64,000 nt of DNA from Sinanaerobacter chloroacetimidivorans (GCF_018128545.1 NZ_JAGSND010000001.1:420153-484152), one strand, 5' to 3'. Counted from the first letter of the stretch, positions 43,801-53,575 are shown. Program-made: numbers and translations. The notes: a model not told the origin generated them from the sequence alone.

Positions 43801-45868
43801 TTAGTATGCTTACACCATATTCCCCGCTTGTATCGGTAATGTCTGCCCACTGTTGTGCAGGTACTTCATACAGCTTGCTGGTATTATTCCCTCTTTGAAT
43901 CGTGCCAAGCCCTAAATCATAAGTAGCCATTGGGTTTGAAACGCTTAAGGGGAATGACACCTTTAAATTGGTAGCTTTCATGTTCCAGTCAACGTTATTA
44001 TCCACATCTATACGCTGCGCATCATCCCCTGATGCCAGTCTGATAATCTGGGTAAATGTTGATCCGGCATATTCACGTGTCACCTTCAGCGCCACTCTTG
44101 CAGGTCCGTTTTCAACGATTTCCATATCAGCCGGTCCGCTTACATAACCTTTCGGGGAAGCCATTACGTCATTATATAATATCTCCCATGAAGGCCAGCT
44201 GGTAGAATTGTCATTTAACAGCTCGAGCCTGGAAGGGGCTGAAAGGAGTTCTTTTGCATTTACCTTATCATAAACGCTTGCTATATCGCCGGCAGCATTG
44301 ACAGTCACTTTGAAGTAATCATTCTCTAATGTTGAATCAGTAACTTTCAATCCTGTTGAAAGTGAGGATGCTGAATCAGACGGCCTTACATCATATACCT
44401 TATACCCAACTGAGGGCATATCTGCAAGGAATAATACTGTTACAGCATTACCGTCGATACTTCCAATCTGTGAAGGCACTTCATTGCCATCGGGGCCATA
44501 AACCTTCACCGCTTCCGGAACTTCCGATGAAAAGCTTACCTTTGCCCCTACGATATCTTTGCGTTCCTTTGAAATGGGATTGTATACTATGACTGGAATG
44601 CCGTCAGCTTTTGTATCCATGGCATTAGCAATTGCTCCCATTCCGTTTTCAAGTTCCTGTGAGAATTCATTAAGAGAAAGGATATAATCGTTCCAGGCTA
44701 GCATATATGCCGAAGGAAGGCTTGTCCCTGTAAGGTCGTCATGAAATTGGTGCCATATAAAACGTTTCCATGCTTCATCTAATTTCTCTTTAGGATAGGG
44801 CGCACCTCCCAGCCAATCCGCCATTACGCTTGTTCTTTCCGTGGCATCTGCAAGCATTTCATTTTGTCTGTTCCATCGTTTTGATATTGTCCTCGATGAA
44901 TAGCTCCCTACTCCATGAGTACTCATGACCAGTTCTCCGTCATAGGAAGGAAGTTTATCCTGCAGGCCCTGGGCAGTAATATCCCTATACAGCTGATCTG
45001 CCGGAGCGCTCAGAACCTGAACTCCTGTTACAGGATCCTTGCCCTTATTAATATCGTCTTGTACTACTTTTGCCGAACCATCGCTTGGGGACCCTCCCGT
45101 ATCTCCGGTTCCATGGTAACTATAAGCTGCATTTACGCCATAATTGCTCCCATTGGAATTGACTCTGTCAACCCAGGACCCGGAGGCGCTTAAAGATTTA
45201 CTATAAGATGTGGTATAGCTCCCTGGATTTAGTGCGGAAATCAGGTATGAACCATCTACCCCATACCATTTCCCTATATCAAATGGAGTCCCATAGGCTG
45301 AGCCCCAGCTAAGTTTCTGGGTTGAAAATCCTGTCAGGCCCATATGCGCCGCAACCGATGGAAGCTGATATCCAAACCCAAAACAGTCAGGCAGGAATAT
45401 GTCGGTGCTTGTCTTTCCAAATTCATTTTCGAAATATTTATTGCCATAAAGTATATTCCGCATCAATGCCTCTGTTGAGGGTATGTTAACATCTCCTGAA
45501 TCCCAGGAGCTTCCTGCCACATTCCAGCGGCCTTGCTCAACATAATCTTTAATCTTTTCGTATGCTTCAGGGTAATATTCCTTTGCAAGAGCATACCGGA
45601 ATGCGCCTTCAAAATTAAACTGATAATCAGGATATTTTTCAAACAGTGCAAAGTTGTTGTTAAATGTCTTGGGTATGTATGAGTTTATTGAAGTCTTTAC
45701 ATCCCAGTTCCATTGAGTATCAAGATGTGCGTTTGATACCGTATAGATTGTCTTGTCCTGAGTCAAATCCATGGCAAAAGCATCTGTTGAAAAACATGGA
45801 GACATGAGAAATGGAAGTACCAGTGCTGATGAGAGCACTCTTTTCATAAGTCTCTTGATTTTAGTCAT
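40859..45868 (-). CDS. Secreted multidomain GH38 alpha-mannosidase
   Basis: 1,669 residues. A signal peptide covers about residues 1-32. The GH38 catalytic domain follows with zinc ligands in HLDTQW (His48, Asp50), the nucleophile Asp161 in FLPDCFGFG, and further mannosidase beta domains to about residue 860. Then comes a linker domain, followed by two tandem modules of about 210 residues. Each has an InlB/Flg_new-type repeat (GYLFKEWxGAQVADP) and an F5/8-type C carbohydrate-binding domain (WLSVDLQ..., WLTVDLG...). A Big_2-like Ig domain and a helical tail complete it. It would hydrolyse alpha-mannosides of host or plant glycans outside the cell. GGGGGAAT precedes the ATG. There is no sortase signal. 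It is monocistronic. Confidence 0.93.
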   Translation of the reverse strand: MTKIKRLMKRVLSSALVLPFLMSPCFSTDAFAMDLTQDKTIYTVSNAHLDTQWNWDVKTSINSYIPKTFNNNFALFEKYPDYQFNFEGAFRYALAKEYYPEAYEKIKDYVEQGRWNVAGSSWDSGDVNIPSTEALMRNILYGNKYFENEFGKTSTDIFLPDCFGFGYQLPSVAAHMGLTGFSTQKLSWGSAYGTPFDIGKWYGVDGSYLISALNPGSYTTSYSKSLSASGSWVDRVNSNGSNYGVNAAYSYHGTGDTGGSPSDGSAKVVQDDINKGKDPVTGVQVLSAPADQLYRDITAQGLQDKLPSYDGELVMSTHGVGSYSSRTISKRWNRQNEMLADATERTSVMADWLGGAPYPKEKLDEAWKRFIWHQFHDDLTGTSLPSAYMLAWNDYILSLNEFSQELENGMGAIANAMDTKADGIPVIVYNPISKERKDIVGAKVSFSSEVPEAVKVYGPDGNEVPSQIGSIDGNAVTVLFLADMPSVGYKVYDVRPSDSASSLSTGLKVTDSTLENDYFKVTVNAAGDIASVYDKVNAKELLSAPSRLELLNDNSTSWPSWEILYNDVMASPKGYVSGPADMEIVENGPARVALKVTREYAGSTFTQIIRLASGDDAQRIDVDNNVDWNMKATNLKVSFPLSVSNPMATYDLGLGTIQRGNNTSKLYEVPAQQWADITDTSGEYGVSILNDCKYGWDKPNDNTLRLTLIHTPKATYGNNKQDTQDFGENRFLYSIYGHNGDYVDGQTVTQGERVNQPLKVFQTVAHDGDLGKLASFLTVSNHDVTVKAVKLAEAGDEYIVRVQETSGSPVSGVTLEMGSGILSAREVNGYEDPVGPATLEGGKLLFDMKRYEPKTFAVKLVDPSVKLSAPDSTPLDLPFNKDVVSFDSNRNDGALDIAGRTIPGELFPDKIASGGVHFNLGPAGNGDQNAVAAEGQEISIPEGYKQVYLLAASTAGDMAETFMVNGSPVLLNIQDYKQNVGQWDIPAASYYANIKREPVAWTATHTHTPTSNSAYDFIYLFKYRIDLPEGANTITLPDNNNILVFAMTAANNVNGDTIPAGALYDEKNAGELASLTVANGSGSGLYPVGSTVPISAQVPSGYLFKEWVGAQVADPTSPSTTIKVPKEGASVTAALIQLGPNLALNKPVTASGYVNSNEAPKFGVDGSTGTKWCQTGSSNKWLSVDLQGEYEINRWVVRHAATGGENASWNTADFRLDVSSDGSNWTTVDTVKGNTSDITNRVLSPVKANYARLYITKATNSSDTAARIYEFEVYDSPKVDFGKLTVENGTGSGSYEVDRVVPISAIVPYGYLFKEWTGAQVADPKSPKTTIRIPEGDTSVTAVLTYLGKDLALNKQAEASSYINENEKPTFAVDGSLSTKWCTTTPGYNWLTVDLGDECIINKWVVRHAGAGGENTDLYWNTRNFRLDVSLNGTDWTTADTVRDNTGDVTAKDMQPVKARYARLYITDPVTSDFGTHIRIYSFEVYCQRQLEKVTISVDNTKLERNQTSNIVISEALLSTGEPADLTGDNAQIEYMSTNPAVISIEDGIIRANNAGDAEVYVVATLNGITVESNRVHVKVTTSADSISNLLKYYENSGDLTYPLVPQLTNSLDQAVHQMEIGMPDNAMKHMEDFLKHLNNEAMKPYASKAARSALDSDANALIDMWKAQ

Positions 45869-46351
45869 TGTAAATTCCCCCTTTGTAAAAATATTTTTGA
45901 AGTCTTAACCTCACACACAATACACGAAGGACCTTTTTCACCTCCCGTCTTAATATAAATTTAGGAATCTTTTAAATAAAGCATGATAATGATGACGAAT
46001 TGTGCGATTAGAAGGGTAAATAATACAGATCAATTACTTATGTAATGCTTTAGAGTAAAAAATAAGCAAAAATCAATCAAAAGTTTCAAATTCGATTAAT
46101 TGTCAATTTTTTTATAATCTATTATCTGAATTATATAATGTGTATAAATTAGTTGCATCCATTTTTAACCATAGTACAAAATTATATATCTATGGATTAT
46201 CAGGCTGATCAAAAAAAGATTAAAAACCGTTGAAAAATCACGGTTTCTAATCTTCTCTCCAATCCTTCTTTATTGTATAAATAATTGAAATTATGATGCA
46301 GGTACTCAAAATACTAAAAAAGATAATATCAAAGTTGTCAATAATAAGTGC
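45869..46351. other. Intergenic region upstream of the mannosidase gene
   Basis: 480 bases, AT-rich. It must contain the mannosidase promoter (minus strand), but I could not single out boxes with confidence. It also holds the carboxypeptidase terminator at 46211-46252. No reading frame is supported. Confidence 0.5.
46211..46252 (-). terminator. Terminator of the M32 carboxypeptidase gene
   Basis: On the minus strand GATTAGAAACCGT/ACGGTTTTTAATC with one mismatch, followed by seven T. Confidence 0.8.
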
Positions 46352-47860
46352 TTATACACCATATAATTTGCCGAATTTATCGTTGAGATACTCTATAAAG
46401 TATTTTGCACTCAGTTCCTCGCCTGTAACTTTCTTGATTAATTCAGCCGGCTTTAATGTTGCACCATACTGATGAACATTTTCCTTTAACCATTTTGTAA
46501 TAAACGAAAAGTCTCCACTGTAGATTTTTTGATTCCAATCTGGAATTTCCTCTTTTAGCTTATTGAAAATTTGCGCCCCATACAAGTTTCCAAGTGCATA
46601 GGTTGGAAAATATCCAAAATCACCGCCGGACCAATGAACGTCTTGCAATACTCCGTCCGCATCGTTTTCTGGTTCCACACCCAAATACTCCTTATATTTT
46701 TCATTCCAAAGCATTGGAACGTCATCAATGTCAATATCGCTGTTTATCAGGAGCTTTTCCATTTCATAGCGAATGATGATATGAAGACTATAAGTCAATT
46801 CATCTGCATCAATCCTGATTAAAGATGGCTCCACACAGTTGATTGCCCTATAAAACAATATAAGGTCCACCCCTTCAAGCTCTTTATAGGTTTCATGAAA
46901 TTCCGGGTAAAAATAGCTCCAAAACTCCATGCTTTTCCCAAGGATATTTTCATAAAACCGTGATTGCGATTCGTGCATACCCATTGATGCACCTGAACCT
47001 AAAGATGTTCCCTCAAGTTCATCCGGAATATTTTGTTCGTAGATTCCATGGCCGCCTTCGTGAATCATAGAGAAGATTGCAGGTCTGAAATCCGAAGTAT
47101 CGTATTTTGTGGTTATCCTGACATCCTTATTCCCAAAGTTCGTCGTAAACGGATGCTCAGATACGTCGATTCTTCCTCTTTTTTCGTAGTCATAACCGAT
47201 CTGTCCTAAAATGGTTTCCCCTAGCTTTCTCTGGCTTTCAACAGAGTAATTTCCTTTTAAAAAAGTATCATCAGTTTTAATATTTGAATTTTTAATTCTT
47301 TTAAGTAAATCAACGAGTGATTCTCTCAATTCTCCAAATACTGCATCAAGCCTTTCTGTTATCATTCCAGGTTCATAAATATCTAAAAGACCATCATACT
47401 TGTTGCCAGCAAAACCCCAGTATTCAGAGAACTTTTTATTATAAGCGATCATTTTAGCAAGGTGTGGCTTAAAAATTGAGAAGTCCTTTTTCTTTTTCGC
47501 TTCCTCCCATGCACTTTGCGAGAGTGCCTTATCAATTTCATATTGAACGTATTCAGCTTCAGGTATTTTCGTTGCGTAGTTATAATCTTTCGTTATATTT
47601 TCTATCATGGCTTTGGTTAAATGATCTAAATCCTCAATTCCACTAAAATAATCGATAAACTCTTTCATTTTTTCTGACGTAGTAAGCTTGTAGCTCTCAC
47701 CTGTTAAGTATCCAATCATTTCGCTTCTGTATTCAATTGCCTCTTTTGGCATATTAACAACGCTATCCCAATGCAATAACGAAATAGAACTACCCAGATA
47801 CTCTACTTTTTTAAGATATTCTTTCAATTCTTCAATTTTCGTAATTGTTTTTTTATCCAT
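46352..47860 (-). CDS. M32-family metallocarboxypeptidase (Taq-type)
   Basis: 502 residues, all-helical, normal length. The zinc motif is MIHEGGHGIYEQ with His267 and the HExxH catalytic Glu. Other family marks are TTKYDTSDFRPAIFSM just before it and the downstream MGMHESQSRFYEN helix with the third ligand Glu. The enzyme removes single C-terminal residues from peptides in the cytoplasm. ATG 47860 is chosen (AAAGGAGATT upstream) over the longer frame from 47905. It stands alone; it fits the peptide-degrading theme of the window. Confidence 0.93.
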   Translation of the reverse strand: MDKKTITKIEELKEYLKKVEYLGSSISLLHWDSVVNMPKEAIEYRSEMIGYLTGESYKLTTSEKMKEFIDYFSGIEDLDHLTKAMIENITKDYNYATKIPEAEYVQYEIDKALSQSAWEEAKKKKDFSIFKPHLAKMIAYNKKFSEYWGFAGNKYDGLLDIYEPGMITERLDAVFGELRESLVDLLKRIKNSNIKTDDTFLKGNYSVESQRKLGETILGQIGYDYEKRGRIDVSEHPFTTNFGNKDVRITTKYDTSDFRPAIFSMIHEGGHGIYEQNIPDELEGTSLGSGASMGMHESQSRFYENILGKSMEFWSYFYPEFHETYKELEGVDLILFYRAINCVEPSLIRIDADELTYSLHIIIRYEMEKLLINSDIDIDDVPMLWNEKYKEYLGVEPENDADGVLQDVHWSGGDFGYFPTYALGNLYGAQIFNKLKEEIPDWNQKIYSGDFSFITKWLKENVHQYGATLKPAELIKKVTGEELSAKYFIEYLNDKFGKLYGV

Positions 47861-48048
47861 TTTAATCTCCTTTATTCTTCTATTGCTTTCCAAATATCGC
47901 TTCATAACTAGTGAAGATTAATTCGACAGATCTTCGCCTATATCCGAGCTTCTACGATAAACAATATATGCAATTTTCATCAACTTCTCTGTCATACCAT
48001 CTATTTACATATTACGTCCAATAATCCAATAATTCAATATGTTTCTAA

Positions 48049-48192
48049 AAAGTCTGTCTTAGACTGGATTATATTGGCAAGGGGATAAAAAAGGCAACTG
48101 CGGAGCTTGGGCTTAGCTTCCTTGCCTACAATTTGAGGAGAGCCATTAATTTGAAGGGCGCAATTAACTTAATGGAGGGAATCAAGGCATAA
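48049..48192 (+). pseudogene. C-terminal fragment of a DDE transposase (IS1182-like)
   Basis: The plus-strand frame reads YIGKGIKKATAELGLSFLAY, then NLRRAINLKG and a short end with TAA at 48190. The LxFLAYNLRRAIN ending is usual for IS1182/ISNCY-type transposases. An in-frame stop at 48046 and the absence of upstream coding show it is a remnant. Confidence 0.6.
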
Positions 48193-48231
48193 AAAGCCTT
48201 ATTTTTTTATCTAAAATACTTTGTCAAACTG

Positions 48232-48263
48232 AAAAAACGCTGAATTTTCAATAATTCAGCGTT
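48232..48263 (-). terminator. Terminator of the tRNA-Leu gene
   Basis: On the minus strand AACGCTGAAT/ATTCAGCGTT followed by TTTT, about 28 bases past the tRNA 3' end. Confidence 0.8.
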
Positions 48264-48290
48264 CTCATTCTGCCCTTTTCGGACACTTTG

Positions 48291-48373
48291 TGGTGCGGTC
48301 GAAGGGACTTGAACCCATACTCTCTCGAACACGGCCCTCAACCGTGCGCGTCTGCCTATTCCGCCACGACCGC
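48291..48373 (-). tRNA. tRNA-Leu, anticodon GAG
   Basis: 83 bases read on the minus strand, from GCGGTCG to CGACCGC and ACCA (CCA is encoded). The acceptor stem is GCGGTCG/CGACCGC, the anticodon stem is CACGG/CCGTG around the loop TTGAGGG (anticodon GAG, for CUC/CUU), a long variable arm makes it class II, and the T loop is GGTTCAAGTCC. It is complete and followed by a terminator. Confidence 0.95.
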
Positions 48374-48519
48374 ATATTCAGTTCGGACCGGAAACAGTTC
48401 AGTTTTTTGATTCCTGCGTTTTGGGTCCTTAACTATAATAACTAAATTATAATCCTTTGTCAACGATAAAATCCGATGTTTTCGAAATTGCCAAAAGATT
48501 CTTTCCCTGCCGATGAGAC

Positions 48520-50145
48520 TTACTCGTTTTTATCAGCAGGAATTTCATAGACATTGAACCACTTTTCACAGCCATGATAAAGATTGTTAAAATAAGGCTT
48601 TATTTCGCCCTGCAGGCTGGGAGAAGCGATGGCGCCATAGGTCTTATACAGTAAACAGAAATATGGCAAATCATCGGTTAAAATATCCTTTATTTTTGTG
48701 TAGGTCGAAGCTCTGTCTTTTACAGAGATCCCGGATTCCATCTTATCCAGCAGAAGGTCAAGAGCAGGATTGGAATAGCCGATCACATTACCGAACCCGG
48801 TGTGAAGAAACGGCCTCATATCATAGGTCTCTTTGATCTGATAACCGCCAAGATAAATGTCAAAGTTTCCGCTGGCCAAATCGGACTGGTATCCGTTCCA
48901 GTCTTTTGTAATGATATTGGATCGAATAGGCAGTTTATCCAATCCTTTTTTGATAATTTCTGCTGCAGCGATTCTGGATTGATCTTCAGCATTGACCAAA
49001 ATGTTGATCGAGACTTCCTCATTCAGAGCATTCTCAACCAGGCCGTCTCCATTTCTGTCGATATATCCGGCTTCTGTCAGAAGCGCTTTTGCACGTGTTA
49101 TGTCAAATTTATAGTTGTTTTCACTGCTGGCTACACCCAAAAAATTAGGATAGTAGATGTTGTCATTGAACATGCCGTTCTTAAAATAACCGGCTTCCAG
49201 AATTTCCTGGGTATCGATGGCACAAGCGATAGCCTGTCTAACTTTTTTGTTAACCAGGGCATTATTCCTAAAGTTAAAGCCAATCAACTCCACTTCATTG
49301 GAGGGGAACGGTACTACATTCACATCCTTATTGGTATAAATGGTATCCCGATCAATTTCCTTTGAGTAAGTCAGTGAAATATTATTAACCTCCATCAGGT
49401 TGATGGCATTCACTTTATCAGGCATAATTTGAAAATGCAACGTATTTTTCGGGGTATAACCACCGTGATAATTTTCGTTTCCCTTCAAAATAATATGGGA
49501 AAGCTCATTGATGTCTACGACTCTATAGGCACCGGTTCCAACAGGGATAAAGCCCTCGGAAGCAGTTCTGGTTGCGTCCAGACTTTTAAATTTATGTTTT
49601 GGAATAATGGGGAATGTAAAATTCTCCAAGGAAATTTGGTTATTCTGCTTGAAATACACTTCCAGCTGGTAGGGATCGTTTTTTACAAGCTTGACAGAAC
49701 TGATATTCTGCACATAGCTGGTATATAAGGTTACGTTGGTATAACTTGCATTGATATAGGCCTCTATGCTGAACTTTACATCATCTGCAGTAACTTCCTG
49801 ACCGTCATGCCACAAAATCCCCCTTTTCAAATTGAGGGTAACGGAAGAACCATCCTGGCTGTAAGAGTAACTGTCTGCAAGCTGAGAAACAAGACCCAGG
49901 TTTTCGTTAAAGCCAAACAGTCCGTCATAAATTAATTTGTTAATATAATAAGCATCCTCATCTTTTGCAATGACAGGATTTAATGTTCTGATTTTCTCTA
50001 TGGGAATATAGATTTCCGAAGAGGTTACCGTTTCCACCTTCTCCTCCGGATTTCCTCCCAAAAAGCTTGTGGTCTCCCCGCATCCGGTCAGCCCGGAGGC
50101 GGCAATCAACACGGCAGTACCAATCGCTATAAATTTCTTTAACAT
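48520..50145 (-). CDS. Peptide/solute-binding lipoprotein of ABC transporter family 5
   Basis: 541 residues from ATG 50145 (MLKKFIAIG). A lipoprotein signal ends in LTGCGE with the modified cysteine at about residue 22. The mature protein has the family-5 (DppA/OppA-like) layout: IRTLNPVIAKDEDAYYINKL at the start, LKRGILWHDGQEVTADDVKF, GTGAYRV, and VRQAIACAIDTQEI. It would bind peptides or nickel-type ligands outside the membrane. The permease and ATPase genes are not adjacent. It is the last gene of a run of closely spaced genes behind polA and coaE, an unusual place for it. The start choice rests on the lipoprotein signal and a GGAG site. Confidence 0.9.
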   Translation of the reverse strand: MLKKFIAIGTAVLIAASGLTGCGETTSFLGGNPEEKVETVTSSEIYIPIEKIRTLNPVIAKDEDAYYINKLIYDGLFGFNENLGLVSQLADSYSYSQDGSSVTLNLKRGILWHDGQEVTADDVKFSIEAYINASYTNVTLYTSYVQNISSVKLVKNDPYQLEVYFKQNNQISLENFTFPIIPKHKFKSLDATRTASEGFIPVGTGAYRVVDINELSHIILKGNENYHGGYTPKNTLHFQIMPDKVNAINLMEVNNISLTYSKEIDRDTIYTNKDVNVVPFPSNEVELIGFNFRNNALVNKKVRQAIACAIDTQEILEAGYFKNGMFNDNIYYPNFLGVASSENNYKFDITRAKALLTEAGYIDRNGDGLVENALNEEVSINILVNAEDQSRIAAAEIIKKGLDKLPIRSNIITKDWNGYQSDLASGNFDIYLGGYQIKETYDMRPFLHTGFGNVIGYSNPALDLLLDKMESGISVKDRASTYTKIKDILTDDLPYFCLLYKTYGAIASPSLQGEIKPYFNNLYHGCEKWFNVYEIPADKNE

Positions 50146-50196
50146 TTGATAATAACTCCAAAAGTATATATTTGATATAAATTCCAATAGGGTGAT

Positions 50197-50820
50197 TTAT
50201 ATTTTCTCCAATAACAGATCTATCTGATGATACAATGCTTCTCTTTCACCTGAATTATCCAGTATTTCATTGGCTCGTTCTATTTTTTGGTTACGGTCCA
50301 TTTGAACGGCAATCCGGCTTACAATTTCTTCTCTGCTTAAGCCATCCCGTTCCATGACTCTTGTAATTCTCGTTTCATCATCGGCATCTACCACCCAAAC
50401 CTCACTTACGTGCTCATCCAGGCGGGTTTCGAACAAAAGAGGAGCATCAATGAAAATGACCTTTGCCTGTTTTATATCAGGGTTTTTCTGGTTCATAATC
50501 TCCGCCGATTCCCGAAACATCAGGATTTTGCTATAAATAATCTCCAGGATCCTGCTATGCATGATTTTATCCAAAACTGCCTTTTTTTCAACATCTCCGA
50601 ATACAATTTCACCTAATTTCTTTCGGTTCAGGCTTCCATCTTCAAGAAGGATATCTTTTCCAAACTTTGCAGTCAGTTCAATCAAGGTATCGGAACCGGG
50701 CAATACGATTTCCCTGGCAATTTTATCGGCATCCAGGACCTCAAACCCTTTTTCAAGGAGATAATTCGTAACCGTAGATTTGCCGGAGCCAATTCCTCCG
50801 GTAAGACCAATGATCTTCAT
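50197..50820 (-). CDS. coaE: Dephospho-CoA kinase
   Basis: 207 residues. Walker A is GGIGSGKST near residue 8; DADKIAREIV is the CoA-binding segment; VIFIDAPLLFE and the basic REEIVSRI region complete the kinase. It phosphorylates the ribose 3'-OH of dephospho-CoA, the last step of coenzyme A synthesis. polA upstream is 20 bases away, an arrangement often seen in Firmicutes. AGAGGTAGT lies upstream of the ATG. Confidence 0.96.
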   Translation of the reverse strand: MKIIGLTGGIGSGKSTVTNYLLEKGFEVLDADKIAREIVLPGSDTLIELTAKFGKDILLEDGSLNRKKLGEIVFGDVEKKAVLDKIMHSRILEIIYSKILMFRESAEIMNQKNPDIKQAKVIFIDAPLLFETRLDEHVSEVWVVDADDETRITRVMERDGLSREEIVSRIAVQMDRNQKIERANEILDNSGEREALYHQIDLLLEKI

Positions 50821-50839
50821 TTTACTACCTCTTGGGCTT

Positions 50840-53572
50840 CTATTTCAACTCGTACCAGTTTCTTCCCGTATTCACATCTACGGACAATTTTACACTTAAT
50901 TCTACCGCATGCTCCATGCAGTCTTCAAGCATGTTTTTGATCTGCTCTATTTCATCCTTGTGAGTCTGTATGATCAATTCGTCATGAACCTGCAATATTA
51001 ATTGAGATTTCGTCCTGCTCCTGCGAAGCTCCTGATAGACTTTTATCATTGCAATTTTAATGATGTCGGCGGCACTTCCCTGGATAGGACTGTTCATGGC
51101 AAGCCGTTCTCCTGCTTGTCTCACCATATAGTTACCGGCATTGATTTCGTTTACAATTCTTTTTCGATTCATGATAGTCGTGACATAGCCCTTTTCTCTG
51201 CAGCTTTTCACGAGACCATCAAGAAATTCCTTTACCTTTGTATATTTTTTGAAGTATTCTTCAATATATTTTTCAGCTTCTTTTCTGGTGATGTTCAGCT
51301 CCGTGGACAGGCCAAAGCTGCTCATCCCATAAATAACACCAAAATTAACGGCCTTGGCATTGCTTCTTTGGAGGTGGGTAACCTGATCCTGAGGTACCCC
51401 AAAGACTTTGGAAGCCGTAATTCTATGAATGTCATCTCCTTCGTTGAAAGCAGTGATTAAGGACGGATCCTGGGACATATGCGCCAATATTCTCAGTTCA
51501 ATCTGTGAATAGTCCGCACCAATGAGAACATAATCGTCATTTTCAGGAATAAAAGCCTTCCGAAGCTTTCTCCCCAGCTCCTGCTTGATAGGAATGTTCT
51601 GCAGATTCGGTTCTGTACAGCTGATTCTTCCGGTGGCGGCAACGGTCTGCTGAAAATGAGCGTGGATTTTATGGTCCCTATGAATCATAGGCAGCAGCCC
51701 CTCAATATAGGTGCTTTTCAGCTTGGAATACATTCGGAAATCTAAAATCAAAGCTGCGATCTCATATTCATCTTTTAATTTTTCCAGGATTTCAACACCG
51801 GTGGCATAGCCTCTTTTGGTTTTCTTACCGTAGGGAAGTCCTAGTTTTTCAAATAAGATAGGCCCCATTTGGATCGGTGAATTGATATTGAATTTTTCTC
51901 CTGCCAATTCATAAATTTTTTCAGAAAGTTCTTCTATTTTCTCTCCGATGATAATGCCGGCACTTGTCAGTTCTTCTCTGTCCACAGCAAATCCCTGCTG
52001 CTCCATGGAGGCCAGTACTTCAATCAATGGCAGTTCAATCTCATCAAACACCATATCCAAAGATTCTTGTGTTAATTTATCACTTAACACCTTCATTAAT
52101 TTTTTGACAGCAACACACCATTTTCGCCCATATTCTGCATATTTTGACTCAGTTTCCGTCAAAAATCCCAGTTGTCCATGTTCTGAAAGAAAAGCGGTTT
52201 CATCTTCCAGATCTTCATGGAAATATTCCAGTAAAATCGTTTTCAAATCATAGTTACTTCTTGACGGTTCAATCAGATACTGAGCCAATGCTGTATCAAA
52301 TTCGGTAGGAAAGATCAGCGCTGCAGTCTCCGGACAGTATTCGGCATAGCCATTGGCCAGCAACGCATAATAATCCGTTTTTAAGTTGTGTCCAACGTAT
52401 TTGGTTCCAAATTCAGAGAAAATATCGGCCAGAGCTTTCAAGAGATTGTTTTTCTGCAAATTGATGTAACAGCACACATCAGTTGACATAACCGTTATAC
52501 CGTAAACCACCGGAATGTCTTTATGATTATGGTCATGAAAGACCTTCAGCACAACAGATGAGCCCTTTTCGAGATCCTTTTTCAGAATTTCCAGATCACT
52601 TTCCGCTTCTATGATTTTTAATTCCACATCGATGTCCGTTCCAATATGATTATGTTCCGTTAACGCAGAAGAATTTTGTACAGCAGAAGGTGCAGCCTGC
52701 GATGTCATTTCCGAAACTTGGAGCTTCTTTAATAAGCTGTTGAATTCCAGCTTTTTATAGACTTCTATCAAAGTGCTGAAATCCGGCGTCTCCACTTTCA
52801 GTTCAGAAAAATCAATCTCAATAGGTACATCCCTGTTGATGGTAGCCAGTCTTTTGCTCATAAGAGCCAGCTGCGCATTCTCCTCAATCTTTTCCTTCAG
52901 GCTTTTGCTGCTGATTTTATCTGTTGATGCGATGAGTTCGTGAATACTGCCAAACTCCTGAATTAATTTCAGAGCAGTCTTCTCACCTACCCCGGGGATG
53001 CCAGGAATATTATCCGAAGTGTCCCCCATGAGTCCTTTAAAATCGATAAATTGTTCCGGTGTAAATCCATATTTGTCGATCATGGCAGCTTCGTCATAAA
53101 GATCAAATTCGGAAATACCCTTCCTTGTAATTAAAATTTTTGTCCTATCAGAAGCAAGCTGAAGCTCATCCTTATCACCGGTGATAACCAGTGACTCCAT
53201 GTCGGCTTCCTCTGCTTTTTTTGTAACGGTTCCAATGATATCATCAGCTTCGAACCCATCGATTTCCAGCATATTGATTTTCATTGCCTCAAGCACTTCT
53301 TTTAATAACGGAAGCTGCATCGCTAATTCCGGAGGCATTTTCTTCCTCCCGGCTTTATATTCTGCATATTCCAGATGACGGAAGGTAGGCGCTTTTCTGT
53401 CAAAAGCAACACTGATATATTCAGGTTGATAGTCCGTCATGATTTTATTCAACATATTAAGAAAACCGTACACTCCATGAGTGTACAGTCCCGTTTTTGT
53501 GATCATTGGCCTTTGCAAGGCGTAATAAGCGCGATTGATTAAGCTGTTGCCATCAATTATTATTAACTTCAT
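50840..53572 (-). CDS. polA: DNA polymerase I
   Basis: 910 residues. The N-terminal 5'-3' exonuclease domain (1 to about 290) begins LIIDGNSLINRAYYAL and contains GDKDELQL, GLMGDTSDNIPG. The middle domain (about 310-490) lacks the acidic residues of a working 3'-5' exonuclease, as in Bacillus polymerases. The polymerase domain (about 510-910) has motif A DYSQIELRILAHMSQD, the fingers motif RSNAKAVNFGVIYG and motif C LQVHDELI. It fills gaps and removes primers. It lies three bases after the anti-sigma gene, so it is read from the ECF sigma operon as well as any internal promoter. It is complete. Confidence 0.97.
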   Translation of the reverse strand: MKLIIIDGNSLINRAYYALQRPMITKTGLYTHGVYGFLNMLNKIMTDYQPEYISVAFDRKAPTFRHLEYAEYKAGRKKMPPELAMQLPLLKEVLEAMKINMLEIDGFEADDIIGTVTKKAEEADMESLVITGDKDELQLASDRTKILITRKGISEFDLYDEAAMIDKYGFTPEQFIDFKGLMGDTSDNIPGIPGVGEKTALKLIQEFGSIHELIASTDKISSKSLKEKIEENAQLALMSKRLATINRDVPIEIDFSELKVETPDFSTLIEVYKKLEFNSLLKKLQVSEMTSQAAPSAVQNSSALTEHNHIGTDIDVELKIIEAESDLEILKKDLEKGSSVVLKVFHDHNHKDIPVVYGITVMSTDVCCYINLQKNNLLKALADIFSEFGTKYVGHNLKTDYYALLANGYAEYCPETAALIFPTEFDTALAQYLIEPSRSNYDLKTILLEYFHEDLEDETAFLSEHGQLGFLTETESKYAEYGRKWCVAVKKLMKVLSDKLTQESLDMVFDEIELPLIEVLASMEQQGFAVDREELTSAGIIIGEKIEELSEKIYELAGEKFNINSPIQMGPILFEKLGLPYGKKTKRGYATGVEILEKLKDEYEIAALILDFRMYSKLKSTYIEGLLPMIHRDHKIHAHFQQTVAATGRISCTEPNLQNIPIKQELGRKLRKAFIPENDDYVLIGADYSQIELRILAHMSQDPSLITAFNEGDDIHRITASKVFGVPQDQVTHLQRSNAKAVNFGVIYGMSSFGLSTELNITRKEAEKYIEEYFKKYTKVKEFLDGLVKSCREKGYVTTIMNRKRIVNEINAGNYMVRQAGERLAMNSPIQGSAADIIKIAMIKVYQELRRSRTKSQLILQVHDELIIQTHKDEIEQIKNMLEDCMEHAVELSVKLSVDVNTGRNWYELK

Positions 53573-53575
53573 ATT

